Source of the DNA: Actinomycetota bacterium
GTDB lineage: Bacteria > Actinomycetota > Acidimicrobiia > Acidimicrobiales > Iamiaceae
Direction of reading: 5' to 3'
Assembly: GCA_016185275.1 (NCBI GenBank)
Contig: JACPNX010000018.1
Location: forward strand, 145,447-209,446
Length of the DNA: 64,000 nucleotides
Below, one piece after another: positions 45,453-54,672 of this stretch. The stretch's first letter is position 1. The number at the start of each line of letters is the position of its first letter. Made by a program: the position numbers and the translations under genes. A model generated the notes under the pieces. It did no database searches, had not been told where the DNA came from, and saw only the letters and a program-made list of their open reading frames with translations.

Positions 45453-46178
45453 TCAGCCGCCGGTGGTCGAGGTCGCCGCGGTGGTCGTCGTGGAACCGGA
45501 GCCGCCGGCCGTCGTGCTGGGTGCGGTGCTGGTCGAGGTCGCGGGCGTCGTCGACGAGGCGCCGGTGGTCGTGGTCTGGCTCGCGGGCGTGGTGGAGACC
45601 AGGTCGATGACGAACACCAGTGTCTCGTTGGGCGCGATGCCCTGGTTGCCCTGCGCGCCGTAGCCGAGGCTCGGTGGGATCGTCAGCTGGCGTTGGCCGC
45701 CCACCTTCATGCCGGGGATGCCCTCCACCCAGCCCTTGATGAGGCCGCCCGCCTGCAACGGGAACTCGACCGGCTGCCCGCGGTCGTACGACGAATCGAA
45801 CTGCTTGCCCGTCGAGCAGGAGATCCCGATGTAGTTGACCTTGATGGTGTCACCGAGCTTCGCGGCCGGCCCGGTGCCCACCTTCAGGTCCTTGACGACG
45901 AGCTTGGACGGCGGTCGCGCCGGCATGTTCACCACCGGCTTCCCCTTGGCCTTCGTCACGCCCACCGCCGGCTGGCACGGCTTGTTCTTGGCGTCGGGCA
46001 GCGTGGTGGGCGGCGCCGCCGTGCTCGCCGTGGGCACCTTGTCGAACTTGGCTGCGCCGTCGCGCACGACGTTGCCGCCGCTCTTGCCGCACCCGACGAC
46101 GGCGACGAGCACCGACAGCGAGACGGCGCAGGCGGCGCGCACGCGGGCGCGATGCGAGAGCGAACGGTTGCGGGGCAT
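45453..46178 (-). CDS. FKBP-type peptidyl-prolyl isomerase lipoprotein
   Basis: A 241-residue secreted lipoprotein. The signal peptide ends in a lipobox (VAVVGC, Cys30). The FKBP domain (about 95-195) contains YIGISCSTGKQFDSSYDRG, then GLIKGWVEGIPGMKVGGQRQ and GYGAQGNQGIAPNETLVFVID. A Thr/Ser-rich tail of about 45 residues follows. It likely assists folding outside the membrane. ATG at 46178 has TAGGGT 9 bases upstream. Confidence 0.9.
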   Translation of the reverse strand: MPRNRSLSHRARVRAACAVSLSVLVAVVGCGKSGGNVVRDGAAKFDKVPTASTAAPPTTLPDAKNKPCQPAVGVTKAKGKPVVNMPARPPSKLVVKDLKVGTGPAAKLGDTIKVNYIGISCSTGKQFDSSYDRGQPVEFPLQAGGLIKGWVEGIPGMKVGGQRQLTIPPSLGYGAQGNQGIAPNETLVFVIDLVSTTPASQTTTTGASSTTPATSTSTAPSTTAGGSGSTTTTAATSTTGG

Positions 46179-46187
46179 CGACCGCAA

Positions 46188-46193
46188 ACCCTA
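46188..46193 (-). promoter_or_regulatory. Leaderless -10 box (TAGGGT)
   Basis: On the minus strand TAGGGT ends 9 bases before the lipoprotein ATG at 46178. Confidence 0.45.
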
Positions 46194-46273
46194 CCGGCGG
46201 CTCGCGACCGGGCCGTGCCGGCCCCGCCCTCGGCGCTCGCGCCGGCCGGGGCCGGAGCAGGAGACACCTGGCC

Positions 46274-46430
46274 ATGACGCCCGCCGGAATCCGGCCGCCG
46301 CTCGACCCCTTGCCCGAGGACTGGTCGCGGGCGCTGGCCGTCGCGGCCGAGGTGGGCGTCCACGAGGTCGAGTTCCTCGGGGGTCACGCTGACGGCGTGC
46401 TGGAGCGCACGCTCGGGCTGCGGCGTCCGG
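46274..46430 (+). pseudogene. Short truncated ORF running into a repeat array
   Basis: An ATG with CAGGAGA upstream opens about 50 protein-like residues (MTPAGIRPPLDPLPEDWSRA, then VHEVEFLGGHADGVLE), after which the frame enters a GTCCGGC repeat array. It continues open past that point only by chance. It may be a truncated gene or a short peptide; I do not recognise a family. Confidence 0.35.
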
Positions 46431-46530
46431 GCGTCCCGCCATGCGTCCGGCGTACCGGCGTCCGGCCGAGCGTCCGGCGTCCGGCGTCCGGCGTCCGGCG
46501 TACCGCCATGCGTCCGGCGTACCGTCGCAC
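46422..46530. repeat. GTCCGGC short tandem array
   Basis: About 100 bases of imperfect GTCCGGC units, with GTACCG and CCATGCGTCC interspersions. It lies between the truncated ORF and the MBL-fold gene, whose -10 box sits at its edge. Confidence 0.8.
46520..46525 (+). promoter_or_regulatory. Leaderless -10 box (TACCGT)
   Basis: TACCGT ends 7 bases before the ATG at 46533, within the last unit of the repeat array. Confidence 0.45.
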
Positions 46531-46532
46531 GC

Positions 46533-47477
46533 ATGCCGCGACCGCCCTTCACGCAAGGTCTCCACGAGCTCGGCGACGGGCTGTACGCCTGGTTGCAACC
46601 CAACGGTGGCTGGGGCTGGTCGAACGCCGGGCTGGTCCGCGGGGACGGCGCCTCGCTCCTGGTGGACACGCTGTTCGACCTGCGGCTCACGCAGGCGATG
46701 CTCGACGCCATGGCCGGGCCGACCGCCGGTTCTCCGGTCACCACGCTCGTGAACACCCACGCCAACGGCGACCACTGCTACGGCAACAGCCTCGTCGCGG
46801 GAGCCGAGATCGTGGCGTCGAGGGCGACGGCCGACGAGATCGGCGAGGTCTCGCCCCGGATGCTGCACGCGATGGTCACCAACGACCTGGGCGACGACGC
46901 GCTCAACGACTACGTCCGGGCGGCGTTCGGATCGTTCGACTTCGAAGGGATCGACGTCGCGCCGCCGACGCGCACCTTCGAGGCCCGGCTCGACCTCGAC
47001 GTGGCCGGCACGGCCGTCGAGCTGCTGGAGGTCGGGCCCGCCCACACGAAGGGCGACGTCATCGTCCACGTGCCGTCGGCCCGCACGGTGTTCACCGGCG
47101 ACATCTGCTTCATCGGCGGCACGCCGATCGTGTGGACGGGCCCCGTCGCCAACTGGGTGGCCGCGTGCGACCGGATCGAGGCGCTCGGCGTGGACACCGT
47201 CGTGCCGGGGCACGGCCCCGTGTGCGGGCTCGACGAGGTGCGCGATCTGCGCGGGTACCTCGTCCACGTGGAGGCGGAGGCAGGGGCGTGCTTCGAGGCC
47301 GGCATGGACGCCGAGGAGGCGGCCCGTGCGATCGATCTCGGCCCGTACGCGCGCTGGGGCGAGCCCGAGCGCATCGCGGTCAACGTCGAGGCCGTCTACC
47401 GCGAGCGCGACCCGGCCCGGCGCTCGGTCGACGCGCGGACGTTGTTCGGCCGCATGGCCCGCTGGGCCCTCAGCTGA
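46533..47477 (+). CDS. MBL-fold metallohydrolase
   Basis: A 314-residue metallo-beta-lactamase-fold protein. Metal-site motifs are NTHANGDHCYG (HxHxDH variant with Asn), AHTKGDVIVHV, TGDICFIGG and VPGHGP. The replaced first His (THAN in place of THxH) matches a subgroup with altered metal binding. Related proteins act on lactones, quinones or sulfur compounds; the substrate here is unknown. Confidence 0.85.
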   Translation: MPRPPFTQGLHELGDGLYAWLQPNGGWGWSNAGLVRGDGASLLVDTLFDLRLTQAMLDAMAGPTAGSPVTTLVNTHANGDHCYGNSLVAGAEIVASRATADEIGEVSPRMLHAMVTNDLGDDALNDYVRAAFGSFDFEGIDVAPPTRTFEARLDLDVAGTAVELLEVGPAHTKGDVIVHVPSARTVFTGDICFIGGTPIVWTGPVANWVAACDRIEALGVDTVVPGHGPVCGLDEVRDLRGYLVHVEAEAGACFEAGMDAEEAARAIDLGPYARWGEPERIAVNVEAVYRERDPARRSVDARTLFGRMARWALS

Positions 47478-48429
47478 AGCGGATGTCGAGCGTGCGCAGA
47501 TACGTGTGCAGACCGGCGTCCTGCACCGGCACGAGGTAGGCGTCGGCGTCCGAATCGTTGTGGTGCGCGTGCCAGAGCCCGGGCGGCGTGACGAAGGCGC
47601 CGCCCGCCTCCCAGTCGACGCGCACCGGGTCGACGATCTCGCCGCCGCCATCCAGACGCCGGCCGACGAGCGTGTAGCAGCCGGGTGCGCAGTCGACGAT
47701 CAGATCCACGGCCACCGACTGGTGCCGGTGCGGGCGCTGCACCTGGCCGGCGGGAAGTAGGCCGTACATCGCCCACAGCACATGGCTGGCGGTGAGCGTC
47801 TGCGTCATGGCCGAGTTGGCCAGCAGGACGCTGATGCGGCTGCGTTGCGTCGCCCGCGGGTCGGCGGCCACCTTCGCCAGCTCGGCGGAGCAACGCTCGG
47901 CGGTGAAGCGGGTGGGCCGGAACCGCTTGGTGACGGGAGCGGCGCCGAGGTAGCGCAGCAGCGGCTCGTCGGTCACCCAGTAGAGGACCGCCTCGCCGGT
48001 CGCGTGGTGCGTGGACCGGCAACCGCCCGGCAGGACCAGGAAGTCGCCGGTGCTCCACTCGACGGCGGAACCGTCGACCACCGAGACCCCGGTGCCCCGC
48101 AGCACGAAGTAGAGCTCCGACGTGGCGACCGGCTCGGTGCGGACGTGCTCGCCCGGAAGGATGCGCACGAACGACGCCGCCAGAGCAGGTGTGGTGGCCG
48201 TGCCGGCGACGGGTGTGGCCAGCGCGGCGGACTGGTCGAGCGGGATGACCCGGGTGGGACCGCTGGCGTGCAGCGCAGCGCCGAAGCGCTCGACCGGCAC
48301 CAACGGCGTCGTGCGGCCCACGGGGTTGGCGGCCCGCGTGTACTCGTGGAAGCGGGCCTCGCCGGTCCAGTCCTCGGCGATCGCGCCGATCAGCAGCGCG
48401 GGACCGGCCGGATCTACGTCGATGCTCAT
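47470..48429 (-). CDS. Cupin-fold dioxygenase-like protein
   Basis: A 319-residue bicupin. The first cupin has EPVATSELYFVLRGTGVSVV and STGDFLVLPGG; the second has GQVQRPHRHQSVAVDLIVDC and TPPGLWHAHHND. The paired domains and His clusters suggest a gentisate- or salicylate-type ring-cleaving dioxygenase, but the substrate is not proven. It overlaps the convergent MBL gene by 8 bases. No genes of an aromatic pathway are adjacent. Confidence 0.72.
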   Translation of the reverse strand: MSIDVDPAGPALLIGAIAEDWTGEARFHEYTRAANPVGRTTPLVPVERFGAALHASGPTRVIPLDQSAALATPVAGTATTPALAASFVRILPGEHVRTEPVATSELYFVLRGTGVSVVDGSAVEWSTGDFLVLPGGCRSTHHATGEAVLYWVTDEPLLRYLGAAPVTKRFRPTRFTAERCSAELAKVAADPRATQRSRISVLLANSAMTQTLTASHVLWAMYGLLPAGQVQRPHRHQSVAVDLIVDCAPGCYTLVGRRLDGGGEIVDPVRVDWEAGGAFVTPPGLWHAHHNDSDADAYLVPVQDAGLHTYLRTLDIRFS

Positions 48430-48506
48430 CGTCCCCAGTCTCGCCGCGCCGGACGGCGAGTGCCCGCAGCTGCGCCTACGACGTGCGCCCTGGCCCGAGC
48501 CGAGGA

Positions 48507-50517
48507 TCAGGCCACGCGGGCGGCGTACTCGGTCGTGGCCATGACCTCGGTGGCGATGCGGCCGAGGGTGGTGCCGGCGTCGAGGCGGGCCACCGTGGCG
48601 TCGAGCTCGCTCTGCGCGGGCGTGCGCCCGAGCATCCCCAGCCACAGCATCACCGTGTCGGCCTCGGAGGCCAGCATGGACCGGTACTCGGCGCTCTCGG
48701 AGAAGCCGACCATCATCGTCCCGCGTGACAGGCCGGCGTCGAGCTTGCCGACCCAGTAGGCGAGGCCGCCCGGGTCGGGGTTGCGGCCGAAGACGTTCTG
48801 GTAGACGCGGGTCACGAACTGGCCGTTGGTCAGCGACCCGTAGCGGGTCCTGAACTCGGCCGAACCGGCGAAGCTGCTCGAGATCTTCGTCAGCGTGGTG
48901 CCGGACCGGTAGCGGCCCACCCAGTACCGGAGGCCACCGGTGTCGGGGATGCGCAGGAAGTACGCCCAGTACAGCCGCACGACCGGCTGCACCTTGTCTG
49001 CCGACCCGGCGCTCCGGGCGATCCCGGCGACGGCGTCGCCCGGCGTGCCGGCACCGCTGGACAGGAACGTCCGCCACAGCGACACTTCGGCCGCGGTCGG
49101 CGAGCGACCGACGAAGTCGAGGTACTGCCGCGTGACGAGCGCGTCGGCCGTCGCGAACGGCGCAGGGTCGAACGGCGCCACGTTGGGCGAGCGGACCGAC
49201 TCGGCGCCCACGCCGGACGCGTTGACGGCCGCCACCGTGAACCGGTAGATCCGCCCGTTCACGAGCCCGCCGACGCGCAACGACGTGGCCGGTCCCGTGT
49301 CGACCGTGGCCTCCGGCGTGGCCGCCGATCCGACGTAGCGACGGATCCGGTAGCCGGTGACGGTCTGGCGGCCGGTGTCGGCGGGAACCCGCCACGCCAG
49401 GTCGACGCCGGCCGGCCGGGAGGTCGCCACCGGAGCCGCCGGCGCGCCGGCCACGCTCATGGGACCGGCGGTCGCCCAGCCGAGGTCGCGCAGCGCGCCG
49501 AGCATCGCGTCACCGGGGTCGAAGATCGACTCGCCGTCGGCGATGTACGGCGTCATGAGCGAGTTCGGGTTCCCGGGCGGGAACGCGGCCTCGTCCCAGT
49601 GCGAGTACGACGTGCCCTGCATCCACGACGACGGTGCGTAGAGCGGCGCCCGGTTGCCACCGAGACCCGCGCGCTCCTGCACGCCGTCGAACCAGACGTT
49701 GCCCGACGTGAGGGCCGCACCCAGCGCGGTGCCCGTGATGGCCGTGAGCCTCGTGCTGGCTCCGGTCCCGGTGAACCGGTCGAACGCCGTCGGGAAGCCC
49801 GAGCCGTAGCCCAGCCGTCCCGAGCCGCTGGTGACCTCGGCCGAGCCCGCGAACCCGAGCCCGTGCGCGAGCTCGTGGAGGACCACCGAGGTGAGGTCGT
49901 ACTTGCCGGACGGCGTGGCACCGTCGGTGCCGAGGTACCAGAGGGTCGAGTCGTTGGAGAAGGCGGCGACGATGTCCGGCTGCGCCGACAGGTCGGTGCC
50001 CGCGATGGCGTTGGCCAGTGCCTGGGCATACCACGTCGACGGGCGGGGCGCTCCCGTCCAGTCCCGGATCATGTCGCCCGCTCCCGCGCCGCCGAGCTGG
50101 CCAGGGCCGAGCGCGGTCCATCGGGCGTCCACCCGGATGGGCACGCTGGAGGTGACCAGGGTCGACCAGATGTCCACCGCCCGCTGGAACGCAGCCTGCC
50201 GCTTGCGGGGAGAAGCCCGTGTAGGTGACCACGAAGGTCGACCGGCGGTCGGACGAGCGGGTAAGCGGCTGCGGCCGGGCGGGGACGCGGCTGGTGGTCC
50301 CGTGACCGTCACCGGCGTAGAGGTAGGTCATCGGGACGCGCAGGTGCACCCCGCTGCCGGCCGATGCGGCCCGGGGAGGCGCGTCGGCGGCGGCAGCCGA
50401 CTGGCGCGAGGAAGCGCCCGCCGGGTTGCCCGGCGCGCCCAGCCCGCCGAGAGAGGCGAGCAGCATGCCCGTGGCCAGGAGCAGAAGCCCTCCGACGCGG
50501 TGCCGACCTTCGGTCAT
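48507..50517 (-). pseudogene. Secreted zinc metalloprotease with FnIII and DUF4214, frameshifted
   Basis: The signal peptide (MTEGRHRVGGLLLLATGMLL) and the stretch TFVVTYTGFSPQ lie in one frame from ATG 50517, which has GGGAGGA upstream. The body resumes one frame over as KRQAAFQRAVDIWSTLVTSS. A one-base change near 50202-50212 would join them. The body has the metzincin-like HELAHGLGF, one fibronectin-III domain, and about 200 residues of DUF4214 repeats (LRIPDTGGLRYWVGRYRSG, FGRNPDPGGLAYWVGKLDAG). It would be a secreted protease bound to the cell surface or glycans. The frameshift may be real, programmed or a sequencing error. Confidence 0.75.
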
Positions 50518-50659
50518 CCCGATTTCCTCCCGCCACCGGCGTTGGGCGCCGGGCCTCTGGCGCGCGCGTCGCGCCGACGGCCCTCCACGTCGGCACCGCT
50601 CGAGGCGATGTGAGGATCGCCGATCGGGCAGGGCCTGGCCAGGGAAAGCTCAAGGCCGG
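50518..50659. other. Spacer, nothing recognised
   Basis: About 140 bases between the metalloprotease start and the aldo/keto reductase remnant. The Shine-Dalgarno sequence of the metalloprotease is the only feature seen. Confidence 0.4.
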
Positions 50660-50815
50660 CGCGGCACTGTCCGACCTCTGCACGCGGGCAAGGTTCGCTC
50701 CCTGGGCTCGTCCACCTTCCCGGCCGAGGCCGTCGTCGAGGCGCAGTGGGTGGCCGCGCGGCGAGGTCACGAGCGGTTCCGGGTCGAGCAGCCGCCCTAC
50801 TCGATCTTCGTGCGC
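50660..50815 (+). pseudogene. Aldo/keto reductase remnant
   Basis: The + frame encodes GKVRSLGSSTFPAEAVVEAQ, WVAARRGHERFRVEQPPYSI, FVR, a segment with the exact wording of the C-terminal half of aldo/keto reductases (GSSTFPAW..EAQWVAERRG..RF..EQPPYSI). Upstream, ALSDL appears one frame away, so there is a frameshift near 50680. Nothing resembling the N-terminal barrel with the Tyr/His catalytic residues is found. It is a decayed fragment. Confidence 0.6.
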
Positions 50816-51362
50816 CCTCGACGGCGCCCGCTGACCACGACGTCGCCGCCACGCCGCGCCGGCGCCGGTGCCGGCCCGAGCAGATTCCGCATCGCGCCGA
50901 AACCGCGACCCGCCGGAGCGGGTGGTCGAGGAGCACCCGGGCACGGTGGGCCGTCCTCGTTGCCGCTTCGACCGGGCCGGCCAGCTCGTGGCCGTCGAGA
51001 AGCCAGACCGAGGAAGTCCGGGCGACGACACCTCGCTCGTCTGGCGCAGTACTCGCCGCGCGGCGGGATCATCGGCTGACGAGTTCGCACCGTCCGAGGT
51101 GCGAGAGGAGTGAAGGCCAAGCTGGAGGCGGAAGCGGAGTAGCCCCTTCGAAACCCGGACGCGCCCGGGCCCTGCGCCGAACGGTGGCAGCCGCTCCGAC
51201 GCCGGCCAAGCTCTGAGCTTCCCTGCGCCACGGACGCCGGCGCCGACGAGCTGCCCCGCCGGGGTCACACGGGCTGCGGGCGGCCGGGTCATACCGGCGG
51301 CAGACGGCAGGCCGCAGGCCGCAGGACGCAGAGCCACGTCAGCCTCGGCCACCCGACCCGCC
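50816..51362. other. Gene-poor segment
   Basis: About 550 bases without a supportable gene. It contains one degenerate copy of the dispersed repeat core in minus orientation (ATTCCGCATCGCGCCGAA, at about 50884-50901) and a short GGCCGCAGGCCGCAGG run near 51310. Confidence 0.4.
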
Positions 51363-51545
51363 GCATCAACATTTCGGCGCGACGCGGAACACGACGACGC
51401 ACCGATGCCGGAGCGCTCAACCCGCCGCATCGACAATTCGGCGCGACGCGGAACACGACGACGCACCGATGCCGGAGCGCTCAACCCGCCGCATCAACAT
51501 TTCGGCGCGACGCGGAACACGACGACGCACCGATCCCGGGAGCGC
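51363..51545 (+). repeat. Dispersed repeat family, block 3 (64-bp tandem, three copies)
   Basis: Cores TTCGGCGCGACGCGGAA begin near 51373, 51437 and 51501, exactly 64 bases apart. Units are near identical and include CACGACGACGCACCGAT and GAGCGCTCAACC. The same core is found in blocks 1 and 2, about 40 kb away, inside unrelated unit sequences. Confidence 0.92.
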
Positions 51546-51749
51546 TCAACCGGCGGCACCGCAGTGAGCACCTGCCAGCGCTGGCGCCTGGTCACGGTCC
51601 TGCGCCGCGACCAGCGCACCGAGGATCGCCGCGCACGCCCGTGCGTTCCGCTCGGTGGCCGCGGAGGGGCCGCGCAGGGGCCGCTCACGGGAGGCACTCC
51701 CGCCCGCCACTCGTCCTCCGGGCCTCTCGCCCAGGGCTGGGGCGATCGC
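51546..51749. other. Spacer, nothing recognised
   Basis: About 200 bases downstream of the acetyltransferase stop. Short open frames here have no homology I recognise. Confidence 0.35.
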
Positions 51750-52334
51750 CTACGGAGCCCGCCAACCGTCGGCGGTGATGCGGTAGAGCACGTGACGGCG
51801 GCCCTCCCAGTCGGGAAACCCGGGGTGGTCGAAGTCGTCGGCCGGGTCGTGCGCCATGCCGATCTTGTGCATGACCCGCCGCGACGGCGCGTTGCCCGCG
51901 GTGGTGAACGACACAACCTCGCGCAGCCCCGCCTCCTCGAACGCGAAGCGCAACGCCTCACGGGCCGCCTCGGGCGCGTAGCCCCTGCCCCATGCTGCGC
52001 GTGCGAGGCGCCACCCGACCTCCACGGCGGGCGTGAAGTGGGCCTGGAAGCGGGGGACGGCCAGCCCCACGAAGCCGATGAACCCGGACGGCCCACCGTC
52101 GCCCGGTGGGTCGCCGCCGAGCACCTCCACCGCCCACAGCCCGTACCCGAGCTCGTCGAACGCAGCCTCGATGCGACCCACCATGGCGTCGCTGCCGGCG
52201 CGGTCGAGCACCGACGAGGCCGGGAAGTGGCGCATCACCTCCGGGTCTGCGTTCAACGCGGCGAAGGGCTCCAGATCGTCGTCGCGCCAGCGCCGCAGCA
52301 CCAAGCGTTCGGTGCGCAGCACCGGCCCGTTCAC
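51750..52334 (-). CDS. GNAT acetyltransferase (RimJ/RimL type)
   Basis: A 194-residue acetyltransferase. LRTERLVLRRWRDDDLEPFA is the RimJ/RimL family start. VEVGWRLARAAWGRGYAPEA carries the acetyl-CoA pyrophosphate loop, and VVSFTTAGNAPSRRVMHKIG is the motif B/C region. It may acetylate ribosomal or other proteins' N-termini or small amines. GTG at 52334 is used. Confidence 0.9.
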   Translation of the reverse strand: MNGPVLRTERLVLRRWRDDDLEPFAALNADPEVMRHFPASSVLDRAGSDAMVGRIEAAFDELGYGLWAVEVLGGDPPGDGGPSGFIGFVGLAVPRFQAHFTPAVEVGWRLARAAWGRGYAPEAAREALRFAFEEAGLREVVSFTTAGNAPSRRVMHKIGMAHDPADDFDHPGFPDWEGRRHVLYRITADGWRAP

Positions 52335-52462
52335 GGCGCGATGTTCTCACGGCCGCCGAGGGTGCGAGTGCCGCGCCGTTTGCTCCCCGGCTTCCGGGGA
52401 AGCCGCTGTCCCGGCGCCACAGCACCGCTCGGCGCACCCGTCGATCGAAGGGATGGCAGCAG

Positions 52463-53656
52463 ATGCGAGCAGTTGTCTGGCACGGAAAGCGCGACGTCCG
52501 GGTCGACGAGGTTCCGGACCCGACGATCCAGGAGCCGACCGACGCGATCATCCGGGTCACGTCCACGGGGATCTGCGGGTCCGACCTCCACCTCTACGAG
52601 GTGATGGGCCCGTTCATGACCGAGGGCGACATCCTCGGCCACGAGCCGATGGGCATCGTGGAGGACGTGGGGAGCGCCGTCACCCACATCGCCCCCGGGG
52701 ACCGCGTCGTGATCCCGTTCAACATCTCGTGCGGCCACTGCTTCATGTGCACCAACGGCCTCCAGTCGCAGTGCGAGACGACGCAGAACCACGAGCACGG
52801 CACCGGGGCCGCGCTGTTCGGCTACACGAAGCTCTACGGCCAGGTGCCCGGCGGGCAGGCCGCGTACCTGCGCGTCCCCCAGGCGCACTACGGACCCATC
52901 AAGGTGCCGGACGGTCCGCCCGACGACCGCTTCGTCTACCTGTCGGACGTGCTGCCCACGGCATGGCAGGCGGTCGAGTATGCCGACGTGCCCCGTGGCG
53001 GGTCGCTGGTGGTGCTGGGTCTCGGGCCCATCGGCGACATGTGCACCCGCATCGCCCGCCTGGCCGGTGTCGAGACCGTGATCGGCATCGACCTCGTGCC
53101 CGACCGGCTCGAGCGCGCCCGCCACAACGGCGTGGACGTCCTCGACCTCAGCGAGGGCGGCGACGTCGCCGAGGCCATCCGCGAGCGCACCGACGGCCGT
53201 GGTCCCGACTCGGTGATCGACGCGGTCGGCATGGAGGCTCACGGGGCCCCGGTCGCCAAGCTGGCCCACCAGCTCACCTCGCTCCTGCCCGACGCCATCG
53301 GCGAGAAGCTGATGGAGACGGGCGGCGTCGACCGCCTCGCCGCCTTCCAGACCGCCATCGAGCTCGTGCGCCGGGGCGGCACCATCTCGCTGTCGGGCGT
53401 GTACGGCGGCATGGCCGACCCGCTGCCGATGCTCCAGCTGTTCGACAAGCAGGTGCAGCTGCGCATGGGCCAGGCCAACGTGCGCCGCTGGGTGGACGAC
53501 ATCATGCCGCTCGTCGTGGACGAGGACGACCCGCTGGAGCTCGAGTCGTTCGCCACCCACCGCCTGCCGCTCGATGCCGCGCCGGACGCCTACGAGCACT
53601 TCCAGAAGAAGGAGGAGGGCATGGTGAAGGTCCTCCTCCAGCCCGGCCTCACCTGA
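52463..53656 (+). CDS. Zinc-dependent alcohol/formaldehyde dehydrogenase family protein
   Basis: A 397-residue MDR dehydrogenase. Catalytic zinc ligands fit Cys38 (GICGSDLH) and His60-Glu61 (LGHEPMG). The structural-zinc loop is Cys90/93/96/104 (CGHCFMCTNGLQSQC). The Rossmann loop is LGLGPIGD. An insertion before the C-terminus (HQLTSLLPDAIGEKLMETG) resembles the glutathione-independent formaldehyde dehydrogenase/threonine-type branch. Substrate not assigned. A weak purine tract (GAAGGGA) precedes the ATG. Confidence 0.9.
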   Translation: MRAVVWHGKRDVRVDEVPDPTIQEPTDAIIRVTSTGICGSDLHLYEVMGPFMTEGDILGHEPMGIVEDVGSAVTHIAPGDRVVIPFNISCGHCFMCTNGLQSQCETTQNHEHGTGAALFGYTKLYGQVPGGQAAYLRVPQAHYGPIKVPDGPPDDRFVYLSDVLPTAWQAVEYADVPRGGSLVVLGLGPIGDMCTRIARLAGVETVIGIDLVPDRLERARHNGVDVLDLSEGGDVAEAIRERTDGRGPDSVIDAVGMEAHGAPVAKLAHQLTSLLPDAIGEKLMETGGVDRLAAFQTAIELVRRGGTISLSGVYGGMADPLPMLQLFDKQVQLRMGQANVRRWVDDIMPLVVDEDDPLELESFATHRLPLDAAPDAYEHFQKKEEGMVKVLLQPGLT

Positions 53657-53689
53657 GGGTCCGGCGGCGGCGCGGCCGCTCGGTGAGGT

Positions 53690-54421
53690 CTACGTCAGCG
53701 GCTCCGGCGCCGTCGTGAACCCCAGCCCGAGGTGCGCCGTGTCGTTGTAGCGACGGACGACCCACCGGCCGCCCGGCAGAACGACGAGGTGGGAGATCGA
53801 CGCGTTGTCCGCACCGGTGAAGGCGAACGCCCGGGAGCCGGAGGCGTCGGCGAGCACCTGGCCGATGACGCCGCCGTGGGTGACCACGGCGACGGTCTGG
53901 TCGGGGTGGGCGGCGGCGACCCGCTCGAGGCCGGCGCGCACCCGAGCGGCGAACTGGTCGGCCGGCTCGGCGTCGGGGATCACGTCCCATCGCTGCTCCG
54001 CGAGCATCTTCTGCACCAGCGGGTGGCTCTCGGCCACGTGCTGGCGGAACGACCCACCTTCCCAGGCGCCGAGGTGGACCTCGCGCAGGTCGCGCTCCAC
54101 GCGTGGCTCGAGCCCGAGCCGCGCGGCCAGCGGCTCGGCGGTCTGGACGGTGCGGCGCAGGGTCGTCACGTAGATCGCCGCCAGCGGCTCGTGCTCGAGC
54201 CGGTCCGCCACCCGCTCGGCCTGCACCCGCCCGACCCGGTGCAGGGCCGGGTCGCCGTGGCCGTCCACGAGCGGGAACGGTTCCTCGGGCCGCGCCGGCT
54301 CGGATTCGCCGTGGCGCACGAGCAGGACCTCGCAGGCGCCCGGAGGCGGCGTGAAGCGCGCCTGGCGGTACTCACGGGGGCGGTCGGTCGTGGCGGTGGA
54401 GTGCGCCTGGTCGTCGGGCAT
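53690..54421 (-). CDS. Histidine phosphatase (phosphoglycerate mutase-like)
   Basis: A 243-residue protein with catalytic His37 in LLVRHGESEP and a second His in VTHGGVIGQVL, and an intervening Glu in VHLGAWEGG. It resembles broad-specificity phosphatases more than true dPGMs. ATG at 54421. Convergent with the dehydrogenase gene across 33 bases. Confidence 0.88.
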   Translation of the reverse strand: MPDDQAHSTATTDRPREYRQARFTPPPGACEVLLVRHGESEPARPEEPFPLVDGHGDPALHRVGRVQAERVADRLEHEPLAAIYVTTLRRTVQTAEPLAARLGLEPRVERDLREVHLGAWEGGSFRQHVAESHPLVQKMLAEQRWDVIPDAEPADQFAARVRAGLERVAAAHPDQTVAVVTHGGVIGQVLADASGSRAFAFTGADNASISHLVVLPGGRWVVRRYNDTAHLGLGFTTAPEPLT

Positions 54422-54672
54422 CCCGCCATCGTGGCCGGTCACGGCTCCGAGCGGTGCAGCCCGCCTCGGAGGCCGGTGCCATCGGACGGGGCCTCGACCA
54501 CGCCGGGGTGCGGCGGCACGAGCCGCGTTGCCCCGAGGCGCGAGGGACGAAACGGGGGCGCTGGGACGGGGGGGGACGGGGCGCTGGGACGGGGGCGCTC
54601 GGACGGAGGCGCTGGGACGGGGGCCGCGCCGGTGGCCTACGGTGCGGGACCGGAGCACCCGGGGGGGTCGAC

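Noticed and set aside
46274..47539. A 421-codon plus-strand frame overlapping the MBL-fold gene
   Set aside because: Beyond the repeat array the frame is out of phase with the real MBL-fold gene and is Arg-rich.
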